A stretch of 64,000 nucleotides of DNA from Eulemur rufifrons (GCF_041146395.1 NC_090990.1:49707501-49771500); one strand, 5' to 3'; shown: positions 45,946 to 58,849, counted from the first letter of the stretch. The notes: generated from the letters alone by a model not told the origin. A program made the numbers and translations.

Positions 45946-46904
45946 TCAGTTTTCCTGTAATGCCTTCCTGGAATTGTAGTTTTCTGAATACACTTTGGCT
46001 ATGCAGAGAAGTGTTTGGTTATTTCAAAATATATGTAGGTGACTCATGCCATCAGCATAGCTGACTGAAACAGAGCAATTGGTACCAGACAAGGAGCTGG
46101 AGCCCCCTGGGGCTCAGTTAGTTTCACTCTGCTCGTTGCTGCAGACTCAGCCCTTTCTATAACAGGCCATCCACAGTTTTTTCACATTTGCAAGCAAGAC
46201 AGTGTAGCTGGGTAAGCAGAGATCCATTGCAGCTTCTAAAGAACCAACTCAAAACACCTTCCCCCGGCCTACTGTCATTAATGAAGACAACATCACATTA
46301 GGAAGAGTAAAAAGAAATGTCTCAACTCTTCCGGCCTGTAGTGTCGTGTAGGAACTTTCTCCTCCAAGCTACCCTTCATTTCTCAGAAGGCTCTGGGCTG
46401 GTCTTGATTTATGGGGGTTCAGCTGGAGGCATCCTTTATGCCAGTGGAGTTCAGAGGCAGAGTACAGGCATTGAGGCTCAAGCTGCCCCATTAGTTAATG
46501 GTGAAGCCAGGATGTGAACTCCGTGCCCTGACTGCTATGCCAAGGCTATTTTCTCTATACTTCTCTGCTTTCCATCCAGCTCACCAAAGTGATAAAAAGC
46601 TCTGCCAGAAAAGAAAATCCTCAAGATCCAAGACAGCATAGTACTTGATGGCCACGTTTCACCTTGTGTGACTGTCAGTTTCATTCATCACAGTCCCGTG
46701 CAGGCAGTTGTATTCCAGTGCCACAGCTAGCAGGAGCCTTAGACCAGACAGTTAATTCTGTGCCTCAGGGTACAGGCAGTGAAACTGAGGCCTAGATATA
46801 TTGATTGACCTGTCCGAAAATAACCCAGAGGATTAGTGGCAGACCCTGGTGTAGAATGCAAGTATTCCGCCCCTGAACAGGAATTCGAAAGAATACCAAG
46901 TCTA

Positions 46905-47015
46905 GAGTTAAGGGCCTGGATTTGAATCCCACGACCAACACTTAACCATCTGTGTAAACTTATTGAAAAAAATCTTAATCTCCTCGGTTGTAAAATGGGG
47001 ATGATTGTTACCTAG
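46905..47015 (+). repeat. MIR SINE fragment
   Basis: 'taagggcctggatttgaatc' and 'tcctcggttgtaaaatgggg' match the MIR head and core. Confidence 0.7.
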
Positions 47016-47553
47016 CAGCCTAAATTTTGAGCTCTGGTCTTATGGTATTGAATAGTTTTAGTTATTGGAGAATGCCTCTAATTTAATATAAATTGATATT
47101 TATAATGTACTGTAAGTCATGGCAAGAAGGGATAAAGATAGTTAACAAATAAACCCCACTCTTAAAACCAGGTAGGGTATGTTTTTAATAAGTTTTCAGC
47201 TGTAACTTCACTGGCATAATGTTCTCCTAACATCTGCTGGGCAGCAGATTATCAATAGTTTTATGTAGCGGCAGTGGTATTGACTGTGGTTCATCCGGCA
47301 GGTAAATCCAAAATACTCCCTTGTCCACAAAGATGGGATTATTCATGTGTGGTCAGAAATCCTTTGGGTCCGTTATTAGCCCTGCAGGAAGTTTTGAGGC
47401 CACGATAGGCCTGTGGAGCAGCTCAGGAAGCATGTATCATCCTGATTTTTTAAGAATTTGGCCTAGGGCCAAGCAATATTGACAATTCTTTAATGTTTAG
47501 TGAATGAATGAACTCATAAGACAAATAAATACATTTTTCCCGTTGTTTTCTAG

Positions 47554-47688
47554 GTGCCACCTTTGACCCATTTGGAGGACCTTCCAAACCATCAGGTCAA
47601 GATTTGCTGGGTTCTTTTCTGAACACAGCCAGTGCTTCCAGTGACCCCTTTCTTCAGCCTACAAGAAGTCCTTCACCCACAGTGCATG
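47554..47688 (+). CDS. DNAJC6: Auxilin coding exon 12 of the window (DPF/DLL motifs)
   Basis: A 135-base exon, phase 1 at both ends, encoding residues 565-609. It carries three adaptor/clathrin motifs in 45 residues: DPF at 569-571 (ATFDPFGG), DLL at 581-583 (SGQDLLGSF) and DPF at 595-597 (SSDPFLQP). DPF/DPW motifs bind the AP2 alpha-appendage and DLL motifs bind clathrin (family knowledge). It ends with a Pro-directed Ser cluster, TRSPSPTVH. The acceptor is ttgttttctag and the donor gtaagg. Confidence 0.95.
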
Positions 47689-48159
47689 GTAAGGAAGTAT
47701 TTTATATTGTGTTCAGTGGATCATAGTTTTCCACAAAGTGTCAGTAGGTGCTCAGATATAAGAGCAATCTATGGGTGCATTTTTTTTTCTTTTTGGAAAA
47801 GGCTACATTGTACATTTCTTTTTTGGAAATTAATAATTCACATGAAGGTAGTAAAAGCTTTGGAGTGTGTTACAAAAAGAAGCCTGCTTACCTTTGTTTT
47901 ATTTATTTGTTTGTTTATTTGACTGTGGAATGCTTTTTTGTGTTAGAGCTATATGAACAGAATCATAAATCACCATTGGTTGTAGGATGTATCATTATTT
48001 TATGTATCAATGAGAAAGAAAAAAACACTTCCATTTTTAAATGATTAAAAGATGCATCCTTGTTGGGAAAATCTTTGAAATGTGGAAAATATAGCTCTTA
48101 AGTTAATAAAATATATTCATATTCCATAAAATTAGTATTCCCCAGAACACAAAGTTTAG

Positions 48160-48465
48160 GATACAGTAGCCACTAGTCACAAGTGGCTGTTGAACACTTG
48201 AAATGTGGCCAGTCTGATCTGAGGTGCACTCCGAGTACAGAATACATAGCAGATTTCAAAACTTAGCACAAAAAAAAGAATATAAGATATCTCATTAATA
48301 TTCTCAATATCGGTCACTTGTTAAAATAATATTTTGAATATATTGGGTTAAATAAAGCATATTGTTAAAATTAATTTCACTATCATATTTTTACTTTTTA
48401 AAATGTGACTGCTAATAAATTTTAAATTACATATGAGCCCAAATTACATTTGTATGTCAGAGACT
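48160..48465 (-). mobile_element. hAT-type non-autonomous element, copy B
   Basis: 'cagtagccactagtcacaag' at the left, then 'acttgaaatgtggccagtct' and 'agatatctcattaatattct'. It is the reverse-strand relative of the copy at 21023-21353. Confidence 0.65.
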
Positions 48466-49479
48466 TAGGTTGTATAGAACGAATAATAATCACATCCATT
48501 TGTGAGTACAAAAGTGTATCACTTAAGTAACGTTGATTAAAACTAGAAGTTTTAGGTGAAGGATAAATGGCTTTGAGCCAGAGAATTATAGCTCATCCCT
48601 GATGTTGAAGGCTGTTGGACATTATTGGCCACAGCCTGAGAAGGGTTTGATTAGTAATAAGGTTGAAGTTATAATACCTCGTTCTACATCCTGGTTGGTT
48701 GGATGTGAAAATGAGATCAGAGTTTAAATGAAATCAGACAGTAAATGTTGGCAAAACTGCCTAATGTCTACCTCATTTTTCATGGGTTACTAGGGAAAAA
48801 GAGAAGGGAAGATTAGAAAGAAAAAAAATTATTATTGCTGATAATGGCATGTTCTTTTAAACTTAACGATGGGAAGGTACGAATATCTTGGTTGGTACTA
48901 AGTAAACAAAACAGGTAAATAAAAGGCTTGGAATGCTAATCTTGGTGCCTTCATCGTTCTTCTGGGAGGGGGTGTGGACGTGTGCGTGGGTGTGTGTGTT
49001 TTAAATCCCACTTGCAATGTCAGGTTAGTATTTGTATTTCACTCACTAATTTTTATGGGCAAAACTTAGAGGTGCCTTAGAACTAAATTCTTTCTTATGG
49101 CATCCTGTTTCTTATGTAGATTTTATAGATGTAAAAAAAACTTCCTACTAAACTTACATATTCCTCTAGTACACCTGATTCTCCGTAGCTGAATATATCT
49201 TTAAAATTATATGTTTGGAAGTTTGAGAGGGGTCAAAGTGATCTTTTTTGAAGGTGCAGTGAGTTTATTTTGATTAACAATAGACACATCCCTAGCACTA
49301 GCATCGCAGGTGGTGTATAGTCAGTGCCCAGTACAGTTTCTGAATGACTCATCATTCTCAATTCATGTCACAGCAGAGGAGAAAACAAAATTTCAGTTCT
49401 AAGTGGGTCATGCCTCTAATACACTTGTTAATGCTTAGCTAAGGTGAATTGAGTTCAAGTTTTTTCCTCTTTTCTTAGT

Positions 49480-49600
49480 GCCCTCTGACTCTGTGCTAAG
49501 AATAGGGTGAGACACATGCGTAAGATAGTTCTTGCCTTCAAGGGACTCACAATTTAAGGGAGACAGACACATGCTCAGTTATAATTCAAAGTGTGTGGAT
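49480..49600 (+). repeat. L2-like LINE fragment
   Basis: 'ttgccttcaagggactcaca' and 'aatttaagggagacagacac' fit the L2 3' UTR. Text to 49830 may belong to the same element. Confidence 0.5.
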
Positions 49601-49868
49601 ATATGGAGGTAGAGCAAAGGTGAGCAAAAGAAGGAGCAGAGGCCAATAATCTATGGTTTCTACCAAGCCCCATGTCAGCAACCATAGGTGAAAGCAGAAA
49701 ATAATAAGTGTTGCAGAGGGTGGCTAGAACTCAGAAAGAGGAGTGAATCCCTTTCATCTTGGGAGGCCATGCAGGCTTCATGGAAGGAGTGGCATTATCC
49801 TGTGTGAACGCAGAAAAGTGGGTTTTGAGCTGTCTTGTTCTCATTCTTTTTCTTCTCCCCATTTGCAG

Positions 49869-49937
49869 CTTCTAGTACACCTGCTGTGAACATTCAGCCA
49901 GATGTTTCGGGCGGTTGGGACTGGCATGCTAAACCAG
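49869..49937 (+). CDS. DNAJC6: Auxilin coding exon 13 of the window (WDW segment)
   Basis: A 69-base exon, phase 1 at both ends, encoding residues 610-632: ASSTPAVNIQPDVSGGWDW and HAKP. The Trp-Asp-Trp in GGWDWH at 626-628 is a likely short binding motif in an otherwise flexible region, but I infer this from its composition only. The acceptor ccatttgcag follows a T/C-rich tract and the donor is gtaaag. The exon could be skipped without a frameshift. Confidence 0.95.
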
Positions 49938-50184
49938 GTAAAGTTCAGCAGGTTATTTTTTGTACACGCTTAACCAACTGCCAAAGCATAACCTTTACCC
50001 AAGATAAAGTGAGTACCTACAGGGTAGTATAGCCTACCTATGTCATTTGTGTTGATTTTTCCTAAAGACTCACTCGTATTCTGGAGGGGCTTTTCCCAAT
50101 GCACTTGATGATGTGATAGTGCTATTTATCATATGTTATTTATCTTCTAAGTCTCATTTGCTGAATGTCTGTCTTGACAATAGA

Positions 50185-50385
50185 ATCAGACAGATACAGC
50201 TGTATATCTAACTCTACCACTTAGAAACTCTTGGAGTTTTTGGCTAGTCTGAGCCTCAGTTTTCTAATCTTAAAAAAATGGGGATAATATCTTTTGTCCC
50301 ATACAGTTGTGTAAGTTTAAGTTATGAAAGGTTATATGTAAGTTTCTGGCATAGAGTAGATCCTGAATAAATATGAATATTCTTC
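50185..50385 (+). repeat. MIR SINE
   Basis: 'gtctgagcctcagttttcta' and 'tggcatagagtagatcctga' follow the MIR core and tail. Confidence 0.75.
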
Positions 50386-50579
50386 CTTCTTCACAAAGTA
50401 CTTATTTAAGGGCTGGATTTGTCAGTAATTAATAAGGTCTCTTTGTCGTGGCGACTCTGGCATTTACTGAGAGCTGTCTTGCATGACTGCCTTCACGACC
50501 CTGTATAAGTTAAGCACATGCACACACAAATACACACAATGTGCTTATAACAGCCACTTTCTAAAGCAGTTACTGTTTG

Positions 50580-50968
50580 CTTTTTTTTAAAATTGTAGCA
50601 CCCCTACCCCTACCGCATAACATAAAATTAACCCTCCCAACAATTTCCAAACGTACATGCAATACAACATTGTCAACTACGTGCACTTTGTTGTGCAACA
50701 GATCCACAGAACGACCCCTTCCTTCCCACTGACCACCCCACATAACTGCAGCCAGACACCTACCAAACAATAGCTGCCACCCCTACCTTCCCCAGCCCTG
50801 GAAACCACCATTCTTCTTTGTTTCTTTCAGTTTGACTACTTTCAATACCTCCCATGAGAAGAATCATGCAGTGTTGTCTCTTAGTGACTGGCTTATTTCA
50901 GTTAGCATGTCCTCAAGCTTCATCCATGTTGTAGCACATAACAGGGTTTCCTTCTTCATTGGATTAAA
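50580..50968 (-). mobile_element. Old L1 3' region, antisense (outer element)
   Basis: 'ccgcataacataaaattaac', 'cctggaaaccaccattcttc' and 'cctcaagcttcatccatgtt' match the same L1M region as at 40072-40550, diverged. It is cut where a T-rich tail of a second L1 begins. Confidence 0.7.
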
Positions 50969-52480
50969 ATTTTTTTTCAATTGACAGATAAAATTGTAGG
51001 TATTTATCATGTACAACACGATGTTTTGTATATATATGTTTTGTATATATTTGTATATGTACATTGTGGAATGGTTAAATCTAGCTGATTATAATAAATG
51101 CATTACTTCACATAGTTACCATTTTTGTGGTGAAAGCCGTGAACATCCACTCTCTTAGCATTTTTTAAGAATGCGGTGCGTCATCATTAGCTGTAGTTAC
51201 CATGCTGTACAATAGATCTCTTGAACGTCTTCCTCCTGTCTAGCTGTAATTATATATCCTTTAACCAACATCTCCTCATCTCCCAAACCCCCAGCCTCTG
51301 ATAACCACCATTCTACTGTCCACTTCTATAAGATCGACTTTTCTAGCTTCTACATATGGGTGAGATCGTGAGGTGTTCGTCTTCCTGTGCCTGGCATATT
51401 TCACTTAACGTGATGTCCCCCAGGTTCATCCATGATGTTGCAAATGACAGGACTTCCTTCTTTTTGTGGCTGAATAGTATTCCATTGTGTATATATGCCA
51501 CATTTTCTTTATCCACTCATCTACTGACGGACATGTAAGTTGATTCCATATCTTGGCTATTGTGATTAGTGCTGCAGTAAACATGGGAGTGTAGATATCT
51601 GCTCAACACACTGATTTCCTTTCCTTTGGATACACACACACATACACACACGCGCCCAATAGTGGGATTGTAGACCATATGGTAGCTCTACTTTTAATAT
51701 TTTAAGGAAACTCTATACTGTTTTCCATAAAGGCTGTACCAGTTTACATTCCCACTAGCAGTGTGTTAAGGGTTCCCTTTTCTCCACATGTTCACCAACG
51801 CTTATTGTCTTTTGTCTTTTTGTCTTTTTGGTAATGATTTTCTAACAGGAGTGAGGTGATATGGCATTGTAGTTTTGAATTGCATTTCCCTGGTGTGTGA
51901 TTAGTGATGTTAGCATTTTTTTATATATCTATTGTCCATTAATATATCTTTTTTTGAGAAATGTCTTTTTAGGTCTTTTGCCCATTTTTAATTGAGTTAT
52001 TTGGATTTTCTTTGCTATTGAGTTGTTTGAGTTCCATATATATTTTGTATATTGACCCCTTATCAAATGTATAGTTTGAAAATATTTTCTCTCATTCTGT
52101 AAGTTATCTCTTCACTCTGCTGATTGTTTTTTTGCTGTGCAGAATCTTTTTAGTTTGATATAATCTCCTTTGTCAATTTTTGTTTTTGTAACCTGTACTT
52201 TTGAGGTCATATCCAAAAATGTTGCCCAGACCAATATCATAGGGCTTTTCCTCTATGTTTTCTTCTAGGAATTTCTTAGTTTTGGGTTTTAAATTTAGGT
52301 CTTTAATCCATTTTTAGTTGATTTTTATATATGGTGAGAGATAGTGGTCTTTTTACTCTGCTGCCTTTTTATTCTATTGATTGTCACCTTTGGTGCAAAC
52401 AAGTTTTTAGTTTGATGTAGTCCTGTCTATTTTTCTTTTGTTGCCTGTGATTTTGTTTTCTTATTGTTTCCTTTTTTTTT
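50969..52480 (-). mobile_element. L1 3' UTR and ORF2 3' part, antisense (inner element)
   Basis: Starts with a T tract then 'tgtaggtatttatcatgtac', and runs through 'ctgataaccaccattctact', 'gtattccattgtgtatatat', 'ccataaaggctgtaccagtt', 'atgtctttttaggtcttttg' and 'ggtctttaatccatttttag'. These are the antisense L1 3' UTR and the end of ORF2. It has no open frame. Confidence 0.85.
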
Positions 52481-52835
52481 AAATCAATGATAAAATGTTG
52501 ACTCTCAAAGACATAAAACAAGATTCCCAAAGTTACTCAGTTAGGAATTGGCAAATCCCATAGGAAAGGGGACATGAGAGGTAAACACTGGAAATAATAG
52601 AATAATAGTTCACACGTGTGGTCAGGAAAGAGCATCTGTCTTTTCTGTGTCCTGTCCTTGCTCCAGGCCACCTTTCACCCAGGTCAGAGAGACAGGGCCT
52701 AGCAACTTCTTATACATTTCCAAACCCTGTCCTAATTTGCCCTGGAGACAAATGAACAACAGCTCTGGAATTCTAAATTTCAGAATTCAGCTTCAGACAA
52801 CTAACTCATTTTCAATGACCTTATTTCCTTTTCAG

Positions 52836-52955
52836 GAGGCTTTGGAATGGGAAGCAAGTCAGCTGCCACCAGCCCAACAGGATCCTCGCATGGTACTCCC
52901 ACCCATCAAAGCAAACCCCAGACTCTGGATCCTTTTGCCGACCTTGGAACGCTAG
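52836..52955 (+). CDS. DNAJC6: Auxilin coding exon 14 of the window (DPF motif)
   Basis: A 120-base exon, phase 1 at both ends, encoding residues 633-672, from GGFGMGSKSAATSPTGSSHG to QTLDPFADLGTL. DPF at 664-666 is followed by ADLGTL, which fits a combined AP2/clathrin-binding peptide (family knowledge). The acceptor is tttccttttcag and the donor gtacaa, a weaker match to the donor consensus. Confidence 0.95.
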   Translation, partial: EALEWEASQLPPAQQDPRMVLPPIKANPRLWILLPTLER

Positions 52956-54014
52956 GTACAAACTCAGCAAATTAAATATAAATAACATTTACTTATAGCT
53001 ACAAAGGCTCAAATCTAAATCTTTGATGTTACAACACACTGGTATTATGACCTGGGACCTAAAATAGTATGTATTCTGTCCTCTGAAACCTGAGATTTGC
53101 TTTGACAACAATAAAAAAAGAAATAGGCATCAGATATTGGGTTGTAAATCACTACTATTAATTCATTTCTCCAATGCCCAATTTTGGATTAGGCATGAAT
53201 AACATTAGAGCTTCCAGGAGCACATGACAACAGAGTTTGGCTATAGCAAAGGTAGTGTGTGGGGAAATGGTCTGGGACACAGCTGGTAAGATAGATTTGT
53301 ACCACATAATGCCGGCCTTGCAGAAGCCTACTGTGATGTTACCTGTGAGAGCCTCACACTGTTATCTTCCTTTTTCCCATTAACTACAGTGCTCTCTGGT
53401 CAATTTGTAAAATTCTATACAGAAAATAGACTCTCTGTATAGTAATTCCAGAATGTTTTTCATCATATGTTAATAGTTGTTACAAGATAGGTGTTCCATG
53501 AGCAAGTGACTTTGGGAAACACTGGGTTCAGTGGATTTTGATAGCTGCTAACAAGGATACAGTAGCCAGGCTTCTCAAACCTATTTCACCAAGGAACCTT
53601 TTTTTAAGAAGGAGTTCATTGGACTGCTGTGTTCTGAATCCTTTTTCCTTCCTCTATGGCAGTACAGAGCTGTTGAATAAGGATGGGTTAGCCTGACACA
53701 AAAGTTTACATTGGCCATGTTGATAGTCTGTGTTATCAGAGAGCCCTCCTAGGGCATTTATGGCCAGATTGTCTGAAGGGAATGTGAGCATGGCTGCTGT
53801 TTTTGCCAGCAGTAGTGTCAGAATCTTGACCTTCCATTCTGTACTCATTAGATTTTTTTCCCCCTTTTTAAGAATTCTCAAAATTCTTTAACATGATCAT
53901 CTTCTTCCCCCACCCTTCTTTGTATCTTAATGGAAGTTTCAAATTTTAAAGTAATACATAACACCAGGTGAAATTTTACTTAAATAAAATCTCATTCGCT
54001 GTTTGTTTTTTATG

Positions 54015-54210
54015 CATTTATTCATCCGACAAATACTCACTAAGTGCCTTCTGTGTGCTTGTACTGTTTTAATAAAAACCAACCAAACAAGCAAACCAAA
54101 ACAAAACAAAACTCCTACTTTAATAAAGCTTACATTCTAAAAGGAGAAACAAATAGTAAATGAGTAAATGTATAATATAACATCAAATAAAAATAGTAAA
54201 AGTAACAGTT
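54015..54210 (+). repeat. L2-like LINE fragment
   Basis: 'ttattcatccgacaaatact' and 'taataaagcttacattctaa' fit the L2 3' UTR, with an A/C-rich run between. Confidence 0.55.
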
Positions 54211-54214
54211 AATG

Positions 54215-54435
54215 TTAATTGGGGGCCTTACAATGTGCCAGGCACTATTTTAAGTATTTTACATATATCATTTCATTTAATCTCCCTCATAATCTTTTTA
54301 AGTAGGCAGTATTATAATCCTCATTTTGCAGATGAGGGAACAGGGAAAAAAAGGGTTAAGTAACATGCCCAATCACAAGGTTTCACACACCAAGAGGTCT
54401 AGCTCTGAAGCTTACACTTATAGCCCTCATGCTAA
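54215..54435 (-). repeat. MIR SINE, antisense
   Basis: 'caatgtgccaggcactattt', 'tcctcattttgcagatgagg' and 'taacatgcccaatcacaagg' match antisense MIR. Confidence 0.85.
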
Positions 54436-54941
54436 GTGCTATGAAAAAAAAATAAGGAAAAGGAAAATGAAAGGAAAAAGAGGAGAAGGCAAGTGATGGA
54501 TGGGCTGGGGTGTTATTGTAGATAGCAGGTGGTTTGGGAAGTCCTCTCTGAAGAGGTGACCATTGTAGGAAGCTCTTTCTAAAAATCTAGCATCACATGT
54601 TGCATTTAGTTGCCATGTCTTTTTAAACTCCTTTAATTTGGAGTCATTTTTCAGTCTTTCCTTGTCTTTCATGACATTGATATTCGAAGGGTACAGGCCA
54701 GTTGAGGAAGTCTCAATTTGAGTTTGATGTTAACTTGAATCATTTGTTTAAGGTGGTGTCTGCTAGGTTTCTTTACTGAAAAGGTTTCTTCCTTTTGTAA
54801 TTAGTTGCTAATCTGGGGGAGATATTTTGAGACTACCCTATTTGAGATAATCCTATTTGAGAATATTCTATTTTCTATCTGACTTTTACCCAATGGTTTT
54901 AGTATTCATTAATGATTCTTGCACAAAGCAATTATTATTAA

Positions 54942-55319
<378 letters not shown>

Positions 55320-55394
55320 GTGATTTTCCAATTCTGTCTTTCTTTCTACATATATTAGTTTGCATTTTACTGTAAGGAACAATCTCATCTTTTC

Positions 55395-55475
55395 TTTTCA
55401 TTTCTTTTTTTTCTTTCTCTCTCTTTCTTTCTTTCTTATCTTTCTATCTTTCATCTATGTATCATTATCATCATC
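55395..55475. repeat. TTTC/TATC/ATC simple-repeat mixture
   Basis: Successive short tetranucleotide runs pass into 'atcattatcatcatc' directly before an LTR. Confidence 0.85.
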
Positions 55476-55901
55476 TGTGTAAGCCTGTTTGCTTTGGTAT
55501 AAGAGAATACCTGAGGCTGGGTAATCTATTAATATAAAGAAAAGAGGTTTATTTGGCTCATGGTTCTGCGGACTGTACAAGCATGGTACCAGCAGCTACT
55601 TCTGATGAGGGCTTCAGAGAGCTTCCAATCTAGGCAGAAGGTGAAGGGGGAGGAGGCTTGTCCCATGGCAAGAGAAGGAACAAAAGGAAGAAGAGGTGGT
55701 GCCAGGCTCTTTTACACAACCAGCTCTCCCATGAGCTATAGAGCACTTAGTCATTCATTGCTGCAGGGAGGGCACCAAGCCATTCATGAGGGACAAGCTT
55801 GGTGCCTACGACCCAAACACCTCCCAGCAGGCCCCACGTCCAACACTGGGGATCAAATTTCGACATGAAATTTGGAGGGGACAAACATCCAAACTATATC
55901 A
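55476..55901 (-). mobile_element. MaLR LTR (MST/THE1 group), antisense, solitary
   Basis: Contains 'gaggctgggtaatctattaa', 'agaggtttatttggctcatg', 'ggcaccaagccattcatgag' and 'gaaatttggaggggacaaac', in the reverse order of the LTR. It begins TG, ends CA, is 426 bases long, and is flanked on both sides by tcatc (55471-55475 and 55902-55906). Confidence 0.8.
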
Positions 55902-56729
55902 TCATCTATATCGTCTTTCTCTATCATCAGAAGGCACTAATGGATTCTTTTTGGTTCAATGTGTTATCATCCATTACTGTCATTATTTACTTGGAAGTTC
56001 TCATTGTCCTTGATTTGGTTTATGAAAGCCCTGTATCTTTTTACTTGTTCCATCATTTTTTGAAAATTTTCTTCCTTTATGACACAACAAGATGTTTCAG
56101 ACTTATCTTGAACTTGTTATGCATCAGTTTTAGAAGCAGATATGCTCTAAGGAGCCCTCATTCATTTTTGTTGGAATGACATTTAAAAACCAAGATCTGT
56201 GTGTTAAATATGTTCATGGGTGCTAGAGTATCATTGCTCTACCATTCAGAAGACAGATAGAAGATGAGTAACTATAAATATATATAATTACAATCCAATA
56301 CCTTCTTCTAGTCCATATGTGTATCTTTTGTTTCCGTGGATTGCAACATTTATAGTCAGACAACAAAAATAGTTTCAGCATAGCTACACCCATATCACTA
56401 CAGACAACAAACCTACTTGAGCAGTTCAAGAATTCATTGTCATTTCTGAAATGCAGTAGTTCTTACAACTTCCCTCTGAGGAAACTGGTTTCCTAAATTT
56501 CCCCCATTTTTTAAGTCACATCACATATTAATAGAAAAATTAAATGACTTTTCTAAAGCTACACAGTGAACAGATAGATAAACGAGAGCTACCAGCCAGA
56601 AATTTTGAATCCCAGACAAGTGCTCTGAGAGTAAAAATTAAACTTCCAAATTATACAGTGACAGTTCAGAAAAGATAAAGACAGTGTCCTTCTTCTCTAG
56701 GTATTTTCACATTAAACGATTCTGATACA

Positions 56730-56900
56730 AACACCAATGCTTTGGTTCCTGCCAGAGATATTCTGATATAATTGGTCTAGATGTGGCTTGGGTATAGGGC
56801 ATTTTAAGAGCTCCCAGAGGACCCCCTCTGTTACATAGCAACTGCATTATCATCTGAAAGGGGCTGTAGGACTGAGGAAGGTCACAGGTGTTCTGAGATC
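56730..56900 (-). repeat. MER5-like hAT fragment, diverged
   Basis: 'cagagatattctgatataat' with 'gggcattttaagagctccca' resembles the central part of MER5A in one orientation. The assignment is weak. Confidence 0.35.
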
Positions 56901-57513
56901 ACCTAAGCCAAAGTCCGGTGGATCCAGAAAGGCTGGCAGATCTGTGAGATGGTCAAGACCATGTGTCAGGGAAGAGGACCAGGCAGAGGGAAGGGCATGT
57001 TTAAAAGCCCCACGAGCGAGACCAGGGCGAGCTGGGGATGTGGCAGGAGGGGTTAGTGAGAGACAGGATTGGACAGGTGAAGCCGATTACGAATGATTTC
57101 AGAATTTGTTTGGACTTTAACCTGAGTGCACGTTGAGGAAGCAGCTAGTTTTGCAGTTTAGGAAGATGAGATGACTCTGCCTGCATCTCAGAGAGCCAGT
57201 AAGAATGAGGGCAAGAGTGGGCATGGGAAGAGCCGACTGTAGGTTGCTGCCGGACAAGGCAAGGTGAATGTCTGAACTCAGTAATGGCAGAAGAGCCACC
57301 TGATATTTAATAGAGAAAATCAGTAGAAATTGTTAATGGATTAAAAGGGAAATTGAGGGAGAGGAGAATTTTAATTTCTCCCAGATGTACTGGGGGAGAT
57401 TTTAAAAACTCTGGAGCAGAAACGGGTTTAGAGGCTGGTGAAGCTAAGAGTGGGGAGGGGTATCATTCAGTTCAACCAGGCTGTGGTTTTCTACCCTTTA
57501 GCATTAACTCCCT

Positions 57514-57610
57514 CATTTAGTCGGTATTTTTGAGTATTTGCTACATGGTAGGCATTCAGGATATAATAAAAAAATTCAAGGCAGATAGCATTCCTGCTCC
57601 TTGGAACTGA
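57514..57610 (+). repeat. L2-like LINE fragment
   Basis: 'gctacatggtaggcattcag' and 'ctgacactatagtgggagag' fit the L2 3' UTR. Confidence 0.5.
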
Positions 57611-57894
57611 CACTATAGTGGGAGAGAGAAACCCTAATCAAATCTAAAATATCCCCTACTGTAGGGGCTACACAGATGAGGCATTAAAATAAAGCTCTCT
57701 GGGTAATTCTAACGTGCAGTCAAGGTTGAGAACCACTGCTTCAGCTTTTAATGAGGATAGCAGTGGCCTCTGGGTTTAGCGACTGCTTTGTATTTCTGTC
57801 AGTTCTCTGCTTCAATAGCGTTAACAATTAGAATTGCTAATCATGGGTAGAAAATATTCTGGACGTGTAGACATCAGAAAGTCCTGCAATGTCA

Positions 57895-57995
57895 GTGAGT
57901 CCCATGAGAACAGGATCAGCGTCTGCCTTTCCACCACTGTACCTGCAGCCTGGCACGTAGAGCATGCTCAACAGTGTTTCATAAATGAATGAATG
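57895..57995 (+). repeat. L2 3' end
   Basis: 'catgagaacaggatcagcgt', 'cctggcacgtagagcatgct' and 'aaatgaatgaatgg' match the L2 3' end. Confidence 0.65.
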
Positions 57996-58289
57996 GATGA
58001 CAATGTGGCAGCAATATGGAAGGTTTTTATTTTTTAAGTTTTTTTTAGTTCCTTAGGCTTTTTTATATTTAGCAAATTTTAAAATAATAAACATACACAT
58101 TTAGAACAAAGTAAGCATCTTTAAGTATAAAATGAAACCCCCATGTGTAATGAATACCCAGCCTTAGATGTACATTGATGTGCTGTTGGCAGGAAGGCCC
58201 AGTGACACATAGAGAGGCTTCGTGGTATAAGTTACAGAACGATGGGGGCAATGCCAAGCTCAAAGACAGGCCCTGTCCTTCCCTTTTCC

Positions 58290-58500
58290 TATTACTGAGT
58301 GTTTATTGAGCCCTTAGAATGTACCAGGCGTGAGCTTGCATTATTTTTTAATATATAATGCCCCTTAGTTTGCATAATTCAGTGTTTGAGAAGCACTTTC
58401 TTATAGTTGCTGTGTCTTTATGGTATACTTGCGATACAGACATAGTTTTGATTTCACAGATGAGGAAACTGAGGGTCAAAGAAGTGAAGTTTTCCACCCA
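58290..58500 (-). repeat. MIR-like SINE, antisense
   Basis: 'tgtttattgagcccttagaa' and 'cacagatgaggaaactgagg' match antisense MIR, with an A/T-rich insertion between. Confidence 0.6.
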
Positions 58501-58849
58501 GCTTTGGAAGAGCAAAGATTCTCTGTATCTTTTTTCATCTGTATTCCCCGTGCCCATTGTAGCTGCTCAGCAAACACTGGTGACAGAATGTATGAATGAA
58601 TGCATGCATGCAAGAATGAATGATGAATGAGTGATAGAGCTGAGACTCAAACTCAGATTGACTCCACGTCCTGTGGCTGTGATAGAACATTCTCAGTGTG
58701 GAAGGAAAGAGGAGTCCCAGGATCAGAATAGCAGGGAAATATCTGTAGAAAGAAGACACAGTAAAGGATGAGGGATGAGCTGTAGTGAAAGGCTCAGAGA
58801 TTTGGGGAGGAATTGGGGATTATGGGTGTAGCAAATGAACATGATATTT

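Larger units (their letters stand above)
45420..47553 (+). other. DNAJC6: DNAJC6 intron, 2.1 kb
   Basis: Holds an antisense MIR (about 45710-45945) and a MIR-like piece (about 46905-47015). The remaining sequence, including 47160-47470, is unique to my eye and carries no exon. Confidence 0.8.
47689..49868 (+). other. DNAJC6: DNAJC6 intron, 2.2 kb
   Basis: Contains an antisense hAT-like fossil (about 48160-48465) and an L2 piece (about 49480-49600, possibly on to 49830). 48490-49400 is unassigned. Confidence 0.8.
49938..52835 (+). other. DNAJC6: DNAJC6 intron, 2.9 kb
   Basis: About two thirds is repeat: a MIR (about 50185-50385) and two abutting antisense L1 remnants (about 50580-52480). The last 350 bases before the exon are unassigned. 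Confidence 0.85.

Noticed and set aside
55799..56179. Open frame of 126 codons on the + strand
   Set aside because: Starts inside an antisense MaLR LTR and runs into unique intron; no start context or protein family is recognisable.
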